The notes under the pieces were generated by a model. The model saw only the letters and a program-made list of their open reading frames with translations, was not told the origin of the DNA and did no database searches. The position numbers and the translations under genes are program-made. DNA of 64,000 bases from Cinnamomum chago (lineage: Eukaryota > Streptophyta > Magnoliopsida > Laurales > Lauraceae): assembly GCA_038049695.1 (NCBI GenBank), contig CP142454.1, forward strand, positions 89,302,501 to 89,366,500. Reading direction: 5' to 3'. Positions 14,275 to 27,300 of the stretch are shown piece after piece (the first letter of the stretch is position 1; each line of letters begins with the position of its first letter).

Positions 14275-14462
14275 TGTAGGAATGACCCACCAGACTCTAG
14301 TCATGGTTCAGGCCCATAAAGGCCTCTTTGTAATGTCATTGGTTATGTCCTTCCTGTTGGTTCAGGCCCATAAAGGCCAAGGCCCTATTTGTAACTTTTG
14401 TATATATTAGGTTCATCCCAAAGGGTATCTTTTCAATGAGAATCTGATTTCATCGACTATTA
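14275..14462 (+). repeat. Copia 3' LTR
   Basis: 188 bp, same length and ends as the 5' LTR with two base differences. It is followed by the target duplication gtttc. Confidence 0.95.
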
Positions 14463-14907
14463 GTTTCGAGTAAAAGTCCCATTGACGCTCATAAAAAAAT
14501 GATATATGGGCTTGAGGAAAAATAGTTTTTGCCTCATTCAATGTAAGCAAAAGGCACAACAAACTGTAGAAAACTAGTGAGCCCTAAAATTTGAATTCTT
14601 TTATGCAGAGTTGGTTTTTCACGAACATGCCCAAAAGCATATTAGATTATGCTTGTTTTATATTTATTAAATCTGATTTATCCTAATAATAAAGCATGTG
14701 TTAGGATATATTAGGCTTAATTAATAAGATGTAATTAATTTAAGACCTAATGTATCCTAACAACATTATATCCTAAGCACTGTTCCTGTCAAGGTTAAGT
14801 TCTATGTTTTTTTTTTTTTTTGGTAGAAAAGTTTAAGTTCTATGTTTTTTTCTTTCTTTCTTTTTTTCATTTACATGGTTGCTTATGATATCCTTCTAAC
14901 CCTCCCA
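14463..14907. other. Intergenic DNA, no gene seen
   Basis: AT-rich with T runs and an interrupted ctttcttt tract. The first part continues the LINE-tail sequence split by the Copia insertion. No ORF with a recognisable domain. Confidence 0.5.
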
Positions 14908-15018
14908 GGATTTTTTTAAGTTGTAACCATCCCAGATGAAATGGTGGTTTCATCTTCTACTGGAGGCACCTGTATTCTTTTCATTGTGTACTAACTTCTC
15001 TTTCTTTCTTGAGTAATG

Positions 15019-15145
15019 CTACTTGGACAAACTTTTTTGGCCAGAATTTGGCCAACCCATATGGTTTGCATTGAATATCATAGTGATATTCAATGCAAAC
15101 CATATGGGTTGGCCAAATTCTGGCCAAAAAAGTTTGTCCAAGTAG
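15019..15145. mobile_element. 127-bp perfect foldback element
   Basis: Two 62-bp arms (starting ctacttggacaaactttt and ending with its complement, aaaagtttgtccaagtag) are exact inverted copies around a 3-bp centre (tag). The insert is missing from the second copy of the surrounding duplication, so it looks like a later insertion. I cannot define a target duplication because the flanks have changed. It is a MITE or foldback element by structure. Confidence 0.8.
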
Positions 15146-15736
15146 ACTTTTTGTTCTTTTTTTCTTCTTTTTTTTTTCTTCTTTTGCCTCAGTACATCGA
15201 TGTAATAACAAACACATGTGCCTTTTCTTTTGTATGTGGAGAGGGGTGAAAGATGGTCTGTGGGTCAGGTTTTTGCATTCCAGATCACATTTCTTGGCCT
15301 TTTCTTTCTTTCTTTCTTTCTTGAGACTTTTTGCCTCTTTCTTTTCCTCTTTCTTTTTCTTTCTTTCTTGAGACTTTTTTTCCTTTTTCTTTTCCCATTT
15401 CTTTTTTTTTTGTTTTTTGTGCCCACACATGCCTCTTGGATTGAATCTCCCAAGTCTATGATTAAAAGACTACTAAATATTATTACTATTAAATCAAGGG
15501 ATATGATGATCCGACGTGGCTGATTATTTTATTGACCTTTATTCATAAGGAGACCTTTCAATGTACCCCAATAGGGATCTAAGTGGACCTCACAAGCTGT
15601 ACTTATGAGAAGTACATGTAATCTGCTTCCTGGAGAATATCACCCTTAACTATTGTGCCCTTTGTGTTAAATGTGTCAGGTGAGCCTAGATCCAGTCAAT
15701 GAACATCCCAGGGGTGAGATTTTTTTAAGTTGTAAC

Positions 15737-15830
15737 TGTAAGGGGAGCGGGAACCGCCGCCGCCGCACCAGTTGAACCCCCGTAGGGTGCCCGGGGACGT
15801 GGGGCCCTTCACCTTGCACGTTCCACCCCC

Positions 15831-15872
<42 letters not shown>

Positions 15873-16245
15873 TGAAGGGTTAGCCCACCCCAGGGCGTAC
15901 CAGTGGTACCAGGACTCACCAGTGGTACCAGGACTCACCCAGATTATCTCTTAAAGTGAGAGGTCTCATGTTCGACTCCTGGGGAGGACTCCCCCCCCCC
16001 CCCCCCCCCCCAAGGGGTGCCCGGGGACGTGGGGCCCTTCAAAACAGCTCAAGTGGTACTAAGAGTCTCCCAGATTATCTCTTAAGGGAGAGGTCTCGGG
16101 TTCGACTCCTGGGGAGGCCCTTTCCCACTTGGTAAAGTTACCTGGGAGGGACAAATAAACAATTGACCCGAGTAGGTCCCACGGCTAAGATACCTGGGGT
16201 AGGGGCAACCTGCAGGGGGTGGCCCACGGGTTTCTATCCCCTACA
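15737..16245 (+). mobile_element. TG..CA element with two tRNA-like units and poly-C tracts
   Basis: A 509-bp insertion with a perfect 5-bp duplication gtaac (15732-15736 and 16246-16250). The empty site is readable in the neighbouring duplication copy at about 14922. Its ends tgtaaggggag..tatcccctaca form a short imperfect inverted repeat. Inside are two related tRNA-like segments with A-box-like (agtggtac) and B-box-like words (tgttcgactcc near 15972, ggttcgactcc near 16099). Two copies of gggtgcccggggacgtgggg lie near 15785 and 16014, with C runs near 15834-15870 and 15990-16011. I do not recognise the family. It could be a composite SINE or a TRIM-like element. Confidence 0.6.
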
Positions 16246-17050
16246 GTAACCATCCCAGATGAAATGGTGGTTTCATCTTCCACTGATGGCACCTGTATTC
16301 TTTTTATTGTGTACTAACTTCTCTTTCTTGTTTTCTTCTTCTTCTTCATTTTTTTTTTTTTTTTTTTTTTTATTTGCCTCAGTACATCGATGTAATAACA
16401 AACACATGTGCCTTTTCTTTTGTATGTGGAGAGGGGAGAGAGATGGTCTGTGGGTCAGGTTTTTGCATTCCAGATCACATTTCTTGTCCTTTTCTTTCTT
16501 TCTTGAGACTTTTTGCCTCTTTCTTTTCCTCTTTCTTTTTCTTTCTTTCTTGAGACTTTTTTTACTTTTTCTTTTCCCATTTCTTTTTTGTTTGTTTTTT
16601 GTGCCCACACATGCCTCTTGGATTGAATCTCCCAAGTCTATGGTTAAAAGACTACTAAATATTATGACTATTAAAACAAGGGATAGGATGATCCGACGTG
16701 GCTGATTATTTTATTGACTTTTATTCATAAGGAGACCTTTCCATATACCCAGTAGGGATCTAAGTAGACCTCACAAGCTGTACTTATAAGAAGTACATGT
16801 AATCTACTTCCTGGAGAATATCACCCTTAACTATTGTGCCCTCTGTGTTAAATGTGTCAGGTGAGCCCAGACCCGTAGTTGGGTCATTAAGTTTACAAAG
16901 ACCATTAAGTACACAAAGACCAAGGCCCGGCCAATTTAACTATTGGGTCTCAAATTCTGAGGGCAGGCACTACACAGCAAAACTCTAGCCAAATTTAGGC
17001 CAAGCTTTGGTTAGGCCCGGGTGATCCAGTCAATGAACATCCCAGGGTTG

Positions 17051-18395
17051 AGATTTACCCATCGTCAATCCATAATTCCACCTTGACATCCACTTTACCA
17101 AGAACCACCATGCATCCTTGTGGACCTCAAGAGTGCTTCTCATTACATAGTTCACCTCAAACATGCAACTTTTTGGAGAACTCATCTTTGGTTGGGATCC
17201 TTTTAACTTTTTTTTCTATTTTTTATCAGGCCCATACGTTTAGGTACTTTGCAAAGAAATTTAAACATATGAAATAAGATGAACCACTGCAACAAGAATA
17301 GTTCAATTAGAAAGAAATATAATTGTGATATTAGAAATTTGAGTTTTTATATAGAGATCATAACTCAGCAGTTTTACCCAGTAAAACAAGCAGAAACATA
17401 AAACATAGCAATCATGGCAATCTGCACTCATTGAGCAGGAATTTTTTTTTGAGGGGTTCAGATTTAGGAGGTGTAACCTGCTGATGAATGGATTGGGCTA
17501 GCCTCAGGTTTTAGTATAATTTATAAACTAACATGTTAAATCTTATAGGACTGTTTATTACAGTACTATAATGCAATTAACCTTTCCAGAAGATAAAAAT
17601 CATAAGCATCAATAACAGTTAAAGTGCTTTAGTACTGGAAGACTGGATCTAGCAATGGCCTGCAAATGTTTAGCAATCTCATCTATCCATTTACAGGCAG
17701 TAGGAGGTCGGACAAAGGCAAATGATCATTGCACTTATGTGTCATGAATATGACATAAGAGTGGAAACATGCAAATCTGAACCATTTGGATTGTACACCT
17801 CATGATGCAAAATAGACCCAAAAAATCGTAGCAGTTGGAGGGTTGCAATCACTCAATTTTGATGATCAAATGAGTAGTTAAAAGTACAATGGTGGCACTA
17901 GAAAATCTATTGGAAAAATCAGATGGCAATTGCTACAGCTCCAGGCTACATTTCATCAATATCTAATTTTACCCATGATTTTGATGATATGGATTGGCAT
18001 GCATGCTGAAAGTTGTCACAATGTTGAGATGAGTTTGAAAATGCATGTTGTTGTCCAGTCTCTGTGATTAAAAGTGGGCTCTCAATTCTTAAAAACGATA
18101 AACCTCCAAATATTGGATTTACAGGAAACTAAAGATCCACAGTAGAATCAGCAATTACAAAGTGTTACACTTACCGTCCACTGTACTAAACAATAACTAA
18201 ATCTTCTGGGTAAGTTTGTTTTAGTATACAACGACTTCTCAGAAGGATCACCTTTAAGTTGAGAGCAGAAGATCATGCTGAAATAGCCTTGGTAGTTGGT
18301 TCCTTTGAGAAGTATACATGAAGGCAGCTTCTTTTCGACCACTGAATGCGTATTGCAGGAATCGTCTAGTCAGAAAGTGGCTGAACTGAAAGCTG
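17051..18395. other. Region downstream of the phosphatase gene, no second gene seen
   Basis: This lies 3' of the minus-strand phosphatase and probably includes its 3' UTR. AT-rich, with short ORFs only. A minus-strand ORF at 18148-18342 ends beside a GTAAGT-like donor, but I could link it to no protein family. Confidence 0.5.
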
Positions 18396-21300
18396 TTAGT
18401 AATTATAGAAATGATCGCTGTACATATGTGCTGTCATGTTCAAGCATTGAAGCATAGCTTCTCCTCGTTTGTTGAAGAGAAATACAGAAATCCCACAATT
18501 ATTAACATCGATTGCACGAAACCTGTACCATTGAAAAGATTTTTTAATGCTTCACAAGACTTAGTAGACTCAGAATCTCAGAGCTATGAAATGAAAACAA
18601 AAGGCAAATGAGTCCATGAGCAAGAGACCCACTATAACAATCAAAATTGGTCATCTCAACAAAATTATTTTTGTTGCCTTACAAGGGACTCAAGCTCAGA
18701 CACCCACACTACACATCCCTAACTGAGCAAAAACCAGGGACCATGTCAACAAAATTTATAGTTGCCAATAAAAATAAAAAATAATTGGCAACAAGGAATA
18801 GTTACTGTGTAATTCAGTAATTTGTTTTATAAGAAGAATATAGTTTTCAGTGAAGATTGGCCTGTGATGGCAATGTGGACGGTTGGTGATATGACAGGGT
18901 CAAGATGCAAGAGTTATGGAGAACATTCTACATTTTTGTTGTGCAAAAATTATATGATCCTCAAGGTCTTACATTAGAACAGCTAGATACCCGTATGAGC
19001 CTAGAGTGCCAGTAATCTAAAGTACATGATGTGATGTGGATACAACTAGGAATACAACAGAGTATGGTACTATAATTAATGATTTTTAGAATTATTTTGT
19101 ATACTACAATCTTTGCAGTAGCATGATCTATATCATGTATTAAATTGTAACTATACTAGGAAAGTGTAAATATATCATATGAAATAGTAACCATGTATGA
19201 TGTTTTACGCACTTCTTAGCCTTTTATTGATGATGACGTGATTCAAAGGGTTAGGATCTTCCAATTTCAAAGGTTTTTGAAGCATCCCAATCCAAGGTAG
19301 CCCAATCCTGTCAAGGATTTGAATGACAGCAACCATCTGGCTCAAATTTACAGAAATGAGCCAATTAACGAAATAATTTGCATGATATTTCTCTGGTCTG
19401 ATACAGCAATCACCATTGTAAAAAGAGAGAACAAGTATAGAGGACTGCTACTGTCCAAAGTCTTCTCACAATGTTTCGCATTTGCTGCAGATGAACTGTG
19501 GGATAGAAAGGGTCTAGCACTATACCTTGGTTGTTACAAGGCCACTATCCATCGCTTTAACCAAACAGGGGATGTTAACTGTTGGCCAAGTGCCTGACAT
19601 AAATATGATCTAACAATCCATTTTGCAGGCTCTTTATTCTGGGTGATATATAGGAACCATGTGCAAACACCTTATGGGCCCCACCACCAGTGGGAATGAT
19701 TTCACAGTTCACACAGAATCATATTTCCTTAAAAGCACATAACAAACAAGGAACTAGAAAGAAAAATATGAGCAATGAACGAACTTCCACAATGGTAAAA
19801 ATAAACTCATTGATGCTTAGTTGCTTACAAGTTCAACTCAGTTTCTAAACATCAGAATCCATAAATCATACCATGCGAATGCATCTTCATGTCATTCTCA
19901 AATAATGTTAGGAAACATCCACACTACTTATTTATGCATTCAATGTAACAAGATGAGAACTCGTGCAAAAAAAAGAAAAAAAAACGATGCCTTGCAACCT
20001 TATGCATGCCATATTGGACACGCGCGACAATAGCAACAACTGTCATCTTTTCACTTCCCCAAAAAGAAAAAAGGTCCTAGTTTGAGAAACTATGCAATAA
20101 GTTGTAGCAATTGGAACATAAGCCATAAGGGCATAAATCCACAAAATTGTAACTCCAGACCTAACTCATAGGTTTTAAAAAAATTTAGATCTGAAAGAGA
20201 TGAAACTGCCACCCTGTTAGGCTCCGTCCCGAGTTAATCCCAATTAACTCTAATTAATGGAACTTAAGACTAATTAAGCCGGTTTAAATGACTTAATGGT
20301 GATTTATCACCAAATGAAGTTGACATAGCCTAATGTAGGCTTAATGAAATGTTAGACAAGATTAAGAACTAAATTGAATCGAAATGGAGCTTAAACAAGC
20401 AAATGAAGGACTTGTGTATAAATACGGATTTATACGTATTTTGTCGAAGTCGGAAACTCTTGATACCAACATGTGTATCTCGACGAGTACGCTAACTTTC
20501 ATAAAAGGCTTGAAGTGATTCGGTGAACATTGGATCAAATAGACCTTGAAATGACTTGAAATGGAATTAAAGAGAATTAATGGGGGTTAAATGCAAAAAT
20601 GACTTATGTATAAACCAAACCCTAGGCAACATTCATCTCATCATTTTTCTCATCTTCTTCTTTCCTCCGGTTCTTCTTCTTTCTTTCACTCCTTCTTCTT
20701 CCTTTGAGTGTGAATTGAGGTGAGTGAAGAGAAGAGCAGTCCATCATCTTCATCATCTTCATCATCTTCAACATATTATTAAAGGTTCTTGGAATCCAAG
20801 CTTCAAGGAGAGGATTCCAACTCAATCCAAGCTAAGAAAGGGGTTTATAGCAAGCAAAGCTTCATTTGAGGCAAGTTATGCATGTATTTATGCTTGTTAT
20901 AGTGTTTTCATTGATTTTGATGGAAATACATGGTGATTTAGATAATATGGTGAATTATGGGTTTGAAAACCCTAATTAGATTGTGTATGATTTGTTAGAT
21001 TAATTCGAAGTGGATGGTGTGTGTGGAGGGGACAGGAGGTCCCATTATGCTTGCAGGTTGTGGAGGAATAAGGGAGAAGTGAGTGAGAAAGAAGAGAGAA
21101 GGAATCAGAATTTCGGAGTCAAATTCTGGACAGTTCGCTCGAGCGAACAGGGGGTCGCTCGAGCGACCAAGGCTCTGTTTCAGAGAAAACTCGTTTTGGA
21201 CCGGTCGCTCGAGCGAACATTAAAGTGCGGTCGAGCGACCATCCTTCTGTAAAGTGTCCGCTCGAGCGAACTTTACTCGCTCGAGCGAACCTAACAGAAA

Positions 21301-24300
21301 TGCACATTAATAGTAAAGTGGAAATTTTGGAATTTTGCGAGAACTAAGATCGCTTATGTGGTCCTCAATGCTTCTCGTATAGTTAAGTGATATGTAAACC
21401 TCCATAAGTGTTAACTAGGGTTATTCGAATGCATAATCAATTAAGTAATGTCATCAAAAGTAATACTTGCATTGATAACCATAGTTACACTCAATGGTTG
21501 GTTAGAGGATTGGATATAGACTTACTTTGGAGTGAGAATGAGATTGATACGAAGGGTTAACGGGTTTGGCACTACCTAGCGGTTTCTTAAACTCATTATT
21601 GAATTGCACTGAATGAATTGATAAATGAAATGACTATTCCTACTGCAGTAGATGAGATTGGGGTGTTCCGGAGCCCGTGATGACACCAGTGATCTCTGAT
21701 CAAGACACTGGGAGATCCCACCTTATTTGGACCGAAAGGTCATTGACTGAAAAGTCATACACTGAAAAGCCATTAATAAAGGTTGAACCTAATGAATAAA
21801 TGAATATGAATTGCTTCCTTTTGGAAGAATAAAATGAATAGAATGGAGTTGAAACCAATGCTAGTGTAGTTGCCATCTTATTGTTATTGTTATTTATGTC
21901 TTATGCATTGTTTAGCACTGTTAGACAATAAATTGCTAGGAATTATGAATATGTCATAAATATATGTATACCTTGTTGAACCGTCGTGTTCACGGTATTA
22001 CTGATGATATTACAGGCTCGGTTGCCCGTGCCGGTCCCTCAGCGACCATCCCGCCAGCGGAGGAGGCCCATTCGCTACCTCCAGGAGGTCTAGCGGAATG
22101 GACGTGATCAGAACGCGGTTCATTGGAATCTTTTGGAAACATTTTAGAAAGTGTTTTGTACATTCATTTTGGGTTTGTACTTAAGAGAATGATATCCCCT
22201 GCATTGTAATGTAAATATGCAGTGGTTGATAGTATGGGAACTGAAACAATGTAAAGTGACCTTTAACGTTTAAAGTAAATGTTCTGATTCATTTTGTTAG
22301 GTATTGTCAATGTATATTATTTGTATATATTCCGCAACTGTACATTGACAGGTACGTATGCAAAATCCCTTGTGGACTCCGGTTTAACTTCGGTTAATCG
22401 GAGTTTACGGGAGTAAGTATGTTTGTATCGCGACCCGGGGGTTAACCCTAATGACTCTGATCTCGGGGCCGGGTCGTGACACACCCACATTACAAGGAAC
22501 CATTTAATGGTCGAAAATGATCAGTAAAGACAATATTCACCTCACTGGGCCAAGGCCAAGCGCTGTGCAAATCAATGCTCGTAAAATTGATTTGTGCGTG
22601 ACAACCAAAAAATCTTCTCCCTGATGAAAAAAGTATCATGAGAGCCTGTCAATTATAAATGTATTTCAGCTAAAGAAAAAAAGAAAAAGAAAAAAAAAAA
22701 GCAATGTGCTTACAGGTGTAGATAAGATTTCACACCAAGCTTCTCTTGCTGTTTTCCATATTTCCCGAACAGGATAGATCCCATCCACTTGAAAATTTAC
22801 TGGATCTTCCCTCCATGCAGTATACAACTCAGGATATTTCTTCCTAGCGTCCTCTGCCTCCAAATGCTGAATGTGATTATGAGGAGCCATGCACACATGA
22901 AGAAAAGAATACACAGGAAAAACAAGTACAAGAACAGTAACACGGACCATTTTTCATGCCCTCTAGAAAGAATAGGTGCCCCTCTTTCAATGTGTCAAGG
23001 AAAACTAGTGGTTGCTCCCTCCCTTGCCATATGAGTTCAGCACTTGACTGTATTAAAGAACTCTCAGAATACTAAGAATGTGATGTAGAGAGAAAAGATA
23101 GTGAAACTGGCAATCTATTGTGATTCCTGTGCATGCATATGACACTGTACACATGGAACACATTTACATTTATCAGAATCAACCAAATCATGGGCTTCAT
23201 TATATACAGTGCATAGATCTGAACTCAAATTGATTGGATGAACGTAGGCTCAGATACAGAGGCAGTTTAACTTGAACAATAGACTCTTAGACATACCATT
23301 CATCCATTTGATGGTCACTAAACAGAAAGTTATAATGATCTATTCAATATGATTTTTGGGCTATTTAGACCCTTTAGACTGAGATCCATGTACAACATGT
23401 GTACAGCGGCTGGATGCATGTGTGTCAATGGATTATCATACTCAGCAGACTTATTAAATAAGTCCTCCAGATAGAGTTATGCAAACCTTAGCACGTGAAA
23501 TGGGACTAGAGAAACATCGGTCAAAGCTCAGATTGGCTATAGCCCGACGGCATTTCTCAGCCTGCATAGCTCCAGTCTCTGTCAAGGTGGACAAGTCTGA
23601 GCTTCCCTGAAGATTAAATATTGTTGAGAGTTAGCAGCTATACTCAAGCAGTCTTTTGACGGTCCATATCACACAGGTTGAACTGAGATTTCAAAACAAT
23701 ATCATGTTCCCCATGGAGCTCAAATTTTGAGTTGTAAAGTGAAAAGAGAAAAAAATTTATGCGAAATATATTCATATAAGAAGATTTCCACATGCTGGAT
23801 TGTGAAGGACAAAGAACATGACAAGAGCCTGTGGCACATTGGAAGGTGCTAACTATTGCAACCTTGAGGTTGAAGAAAAAAAAAAGGGACAAAGAACATA
23901 GCTATAAATAGGGTTCGGGTGGCAGCTCCACATAGATGACAGACAGCTTTGATTATGCTGATATTTGGATATAATAAAAACAAATCATGAACTTATTGAA
24001 GGATATGTCTTCTACAATATACAGCATATAGCCTCAGGGTCACTGTTTGAAAGAATTGTGAGAATTCTTGTCTAGGAGAATTCTGAGAATTCCAAATGCT
24101 GCCACAAAGTAGAATTCCAAATGCTCAACCCCCCTCTAGCATTTGGAAAGCTAGAATTTTGCGAATTCATAAGGCTAAAAGTGCCTTTTTCATTTGGGTT
24201 GGAATTTTGAATTCTTGCATCAAACAAAGTATTTGGAATGCCCAGGGGACAAGATGTCACATGATGCCAAAAATTCCTAACATGCCCAATTCCTTGTCAG

Positions 24301-27300
24301 AAAGGCCTATAACCAAATAGGCCATTAGGAAACTCTCCCACCATATATATGGTACATATTGTTAAGTAGTTAGTTTACTGCGCATTTAACGCCTAGGCAT
24401 TTTGGGTGTATTGGTCAGCAACTTGAGATGGTATTAGACCCAACACATCCTGAATTTGAATTTGCACAGGGCAAAAAAGGCCCCACGCTGCGTTTGTGTG
24501 CAGGCACATGTGTGCAGGGTAAAAAGGCCCCATGCCACGTCTTCTGCAGGCGTGTGCTTCGAGTCTAGGAGGTGTCTCCTGCCCGAAGGGGGGTGTTAAG
24601 TAGTTATTTTACCGCACCTTTAACACCTAGGCATTTTGGGTGTATTGGTTACCAACTTGAGACATGTGTGCTAATCCAGATTCTGGATCATATCATAGAT
24701 ACGGTATATCTGTTACACTCCAATCCGAGTTAATTAAGATTAACTCTAATTAATCGAGATTAACGTGATTTAAGTGTGCTTAATCAACTTAATCGTGACT
24801 AACAACTAATATGGATCACATTAATCTTAAATAGATGAATTAAGCATAATGGACAAGTTTGGAAGAGATTGGCTTGATTGAGTTGATTTTAGACTCAAAT
24901 TGGTGAAATTAAGGACTTTTCCGTAAATACGGGTTTATATGTATTTCGTCGAATGCGGTGAAATTTGATACCATCGTGTGTATCTCGATGAGTACAACGA
25001 TTTTCATAATACACACGTTTTCGTTTGACTTGAAATGAGTCAAGTGGGTCTTGATTTGACTCAAATTATAAATATGTGAAAATATAGGGTTTAAGTGCAA
25101 AAGTGTATGTATTCTATAAGGTTCTATATGAACCTAGAATATGTTCATTCGGTGATTTCCCTAGCAACAGTGAGAAAGAGAGAGGTTGAGAGCTGCTTCT
25201 CTTCTTCATTTCTTTTTCTTATGATCAAATTTGAAGTTTTTCAAGTGATTCTCAAGAGAAAGATTGTGTCCATCATCTTCTTCACTAAGTTGGTTGGATT
25301 TCTTGGAGTAAAGTTCGAAGGAAATCTCAAATTTCCATTGAACAAGCTGTCAAGTAAGTGGTTTAGGTTTTGTTGGCTTTCAAGTGTTCATGTGTGATTA
25401 GGATTGATATTTATCATGGATAGCTCATAAAGGATTTGTTTTTGGGTTTACTCTTGAATTAGGGTTTGGAGGTTGGTGATTTTGAGTCAAATAGAGATTG
25501 AAACAAAGGGGTTTTTGTCTTGAATTCGAAATTAAGGCAAGTATGAACAATGATTTGTATTTATATACTAATAAGTATGGTATTTCTTGAGTTTTGTTGT
25601 AAACTTGGTTTTAACCTTGTATTTAGGATTTTATTGAGTTGTAGATTGGTTAAATGGATTGTATGATGAATAGAAGTGTGATTTTGATGTGTATGGAGAT
25701 GGTTATTGATGGGGGAACAGGAGGTTCCATGTTTAATATGCAGGTTATGGATTGGATGTAGAGAAGAAGGGAAGAAGAGAAGTAGTTTCAGAATCTGCAA
25801 CTGAATTCGTTGCAGGTCCGATCGATCGGACTTGTCCCTTGACTGGGACGAAATTCAGGCCGATCGATCGGACCTGAAGGTTCGATCGATCCGGTGAAAA
25901 TTGGTTCTTTTTTTTAATCAAGTTTTGGTTTTAGGATCATAGATGGTCTATAAAAATTAGTTTAAAGGCTAATTATAGTGCGATTAATGAATAATGAATT
26001 CATTACTATTTCCATAAAGTGTTATCTTTGGATTTTGATCCAAAGTGAAATGTATGTTAACCAAAAGGTTAACTAAAGCTAATAATTGTAATTCAACGAT
26101 AATATTAGCCTCCAAAGCTAATTGATAATACGTTGATGAATTGTATGGAGTTAGTATAATTTCAGAATTAATTTCTGAGTTTTAAAGATACAGCATATTG
26201 ATCATATCAAGGCTAGCAATGTTGTTTTACCACCATGGATGTTAATTAAGGGGACTTTAATGTACAAATTCACATAAACTGTGATGTCATCGAGAATAGC
26301 ATGTACATTAAACAACTGGGGATTACATCCTAATGGTTGGTATTAACTAATGGGAATTGGTACCTTGAATTATGTTCAAGTTGGTTTGTAAATCGAAATT
26401 GAATTGAATCCGTTAATTGTAATTGAATGGAATTATTATATTGTTACTTTTGAGTCTGGCACTACATTGTGATTTATGTAAGCTCATTAGAGCAGTTTCT
26501 ACTACAGCAGATTAATTGGGGTGTTTTGGAGCTCCGTGGTGATATCAGTTGTCCATGACCCGTACTCTGATAAGTCCCACAATATATGAATCCTTCCGTG
26601 TGGAAGATGGAAATCCTTCCTTTTTAGGAAGATGGAATATAAATTGAAATTACGAAATGCTATTGTAGTTTGCCAAATAAAAAGACTCTTATTGATTATG
26701 AATTGAATTTGTACTGGTCTAACAAAGAGTTAGATGAATTAAATGTTTATTTAGCATATGCAATCATGTGATTGTTTATACATTGCTGAATTGTCAAATT
26801 CATAGTGTTATTGATGGCATTACAGGCACAACTGCCCATGCCGGTCCTTCTGAGGCCACAGCGGCAGCGGAGACGTTCGATCCGGTTCCTCCAGGAGAAC
26901 TAGTTGAGTGGAAGTGAAGCAATATCATATGATTATGATATTGAAACGAGAATTGGAAAGAAAACTTTTGATAATGGTTTTGGAAATGTTTTATACGTTT
27001 CACACTTTAAATCCTTGCATTGTATTTAAATATGCAAGTGATTGGGTTTATAAATGGTGTAAATAAGTTTTGTTTATATTGTAAATGGGATTTTGTTTTG
27101 GAGCAATGTATATTTGTTGATATTTCAGCATAATGTGTATTTGATATCCCTTGTGAATTTTATGTGATTGAAGTTCACGGGAGTAAGTATGCGACGCGAC
27201 TTGGGGTTTACTCGGATTAATCATAATCTCGGCTCGGGTCGTGTCAATATCCCAGAAATTATGTTGGTGCAATCTAATTTGGTGATTGACATTTAATGCC

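Larger units (their letters stand above)
9251..14319 (+). pseudogene. Copia gag-pol polyprotein, broken
   Basis: The likely gag start is the ATG at 9251. Gag resembles the UBN2 type. Two CCHC knuckles follow (CYECKEIGHVARYC and CNYCKRTGHVISEC, about 9938-10040), then protease (DSGASNH near 10267), the WHRRLGH..C..C integrase zinc finger (about 10663-10800), the integrase core with D, D and E (FIDDH, RSDSGGEY, NGIAERKH; about 10924-11175), reverse transcriptase with YVDDM (about 13321) and RNase H (SRSSAEAEY, ADLFTKAM; about 13915-14200). Lesions: an in-frame TAA at 9815, a frame break near 10825, an in-frame TGA at 11646, frame breaks near 12092, 12257 and 13790, and the MITE at 12328. Reading ends at a stop inside the 3' LTR. 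Gag and most catalytic residues remain readable, but no continuous polyprotein can be made. Confidence 0.9.
8577..14462 (+). mobile_element. Copia LTR retrotransposon, full structure, degenerate coding
   Basis: A complete Ty1/copia element of 5886 bp. It has two 188-bp LTRs, a primer-binding site directly after the 5' LTR, a purine-rich tract directly before the 3' LTR, and a perfect 5-bp target duplication gtttc (8572-8576 and 14463-14467). The domain order gag, protease, integrase, reverse transcriptase, RNase H is the copia order. The coding part carries premature stops and several frame breaks, and a 921-bp MITE sits in the reverse transcriptase. The LTRs start TG but end TA rather than CA. 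The element is not autonomous now. Confidence 0.95.
14908..17050. repeat. Tandem duplication of an ~0.8-kb unit with later insertions
   Basis: A unit running from ttttttaagttgtaaccatcc to catcccagggg occurs twice: about 14908-15720 and 15721-17050. Shared blocks include gcctcagtacatcgatgtaa (15187 and 16376), the long pyrimidine tracts, and gtagggatct/atagggatct near 15570 and 16750. Copy 1 holds the 127-bp foldback. Copy 2 holds the 509-bp TG..CA element and about 150 bp absent from copy 1 (about 16868-17022). The unit has no gene. Lysine/arginine-rich minus-strand ORFs here come from ctttctttt repeats. Confidence 0.75.

Noticed and set aside
14981..15453. Lysine/arginine-rich minus-strand ORFs and their copies at 16273-16635
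   Set aside because: Produced by ctttctttt tracts; low complexity and different in the two duplication copies.
15696..15954. Polyglycine and polyproline ORFs
   Set aside because: Artefacts of a long C run inside the TG..CA element.
18148..18342. Possible extra exon of the phosphatase gene (64-codon minus ORF ending at a gtaagtg-like donor)
   Set aside because: The phosphatase already ends with a stop at 18396 in a family-like C-terminus, and this peptide matches nothing I know.
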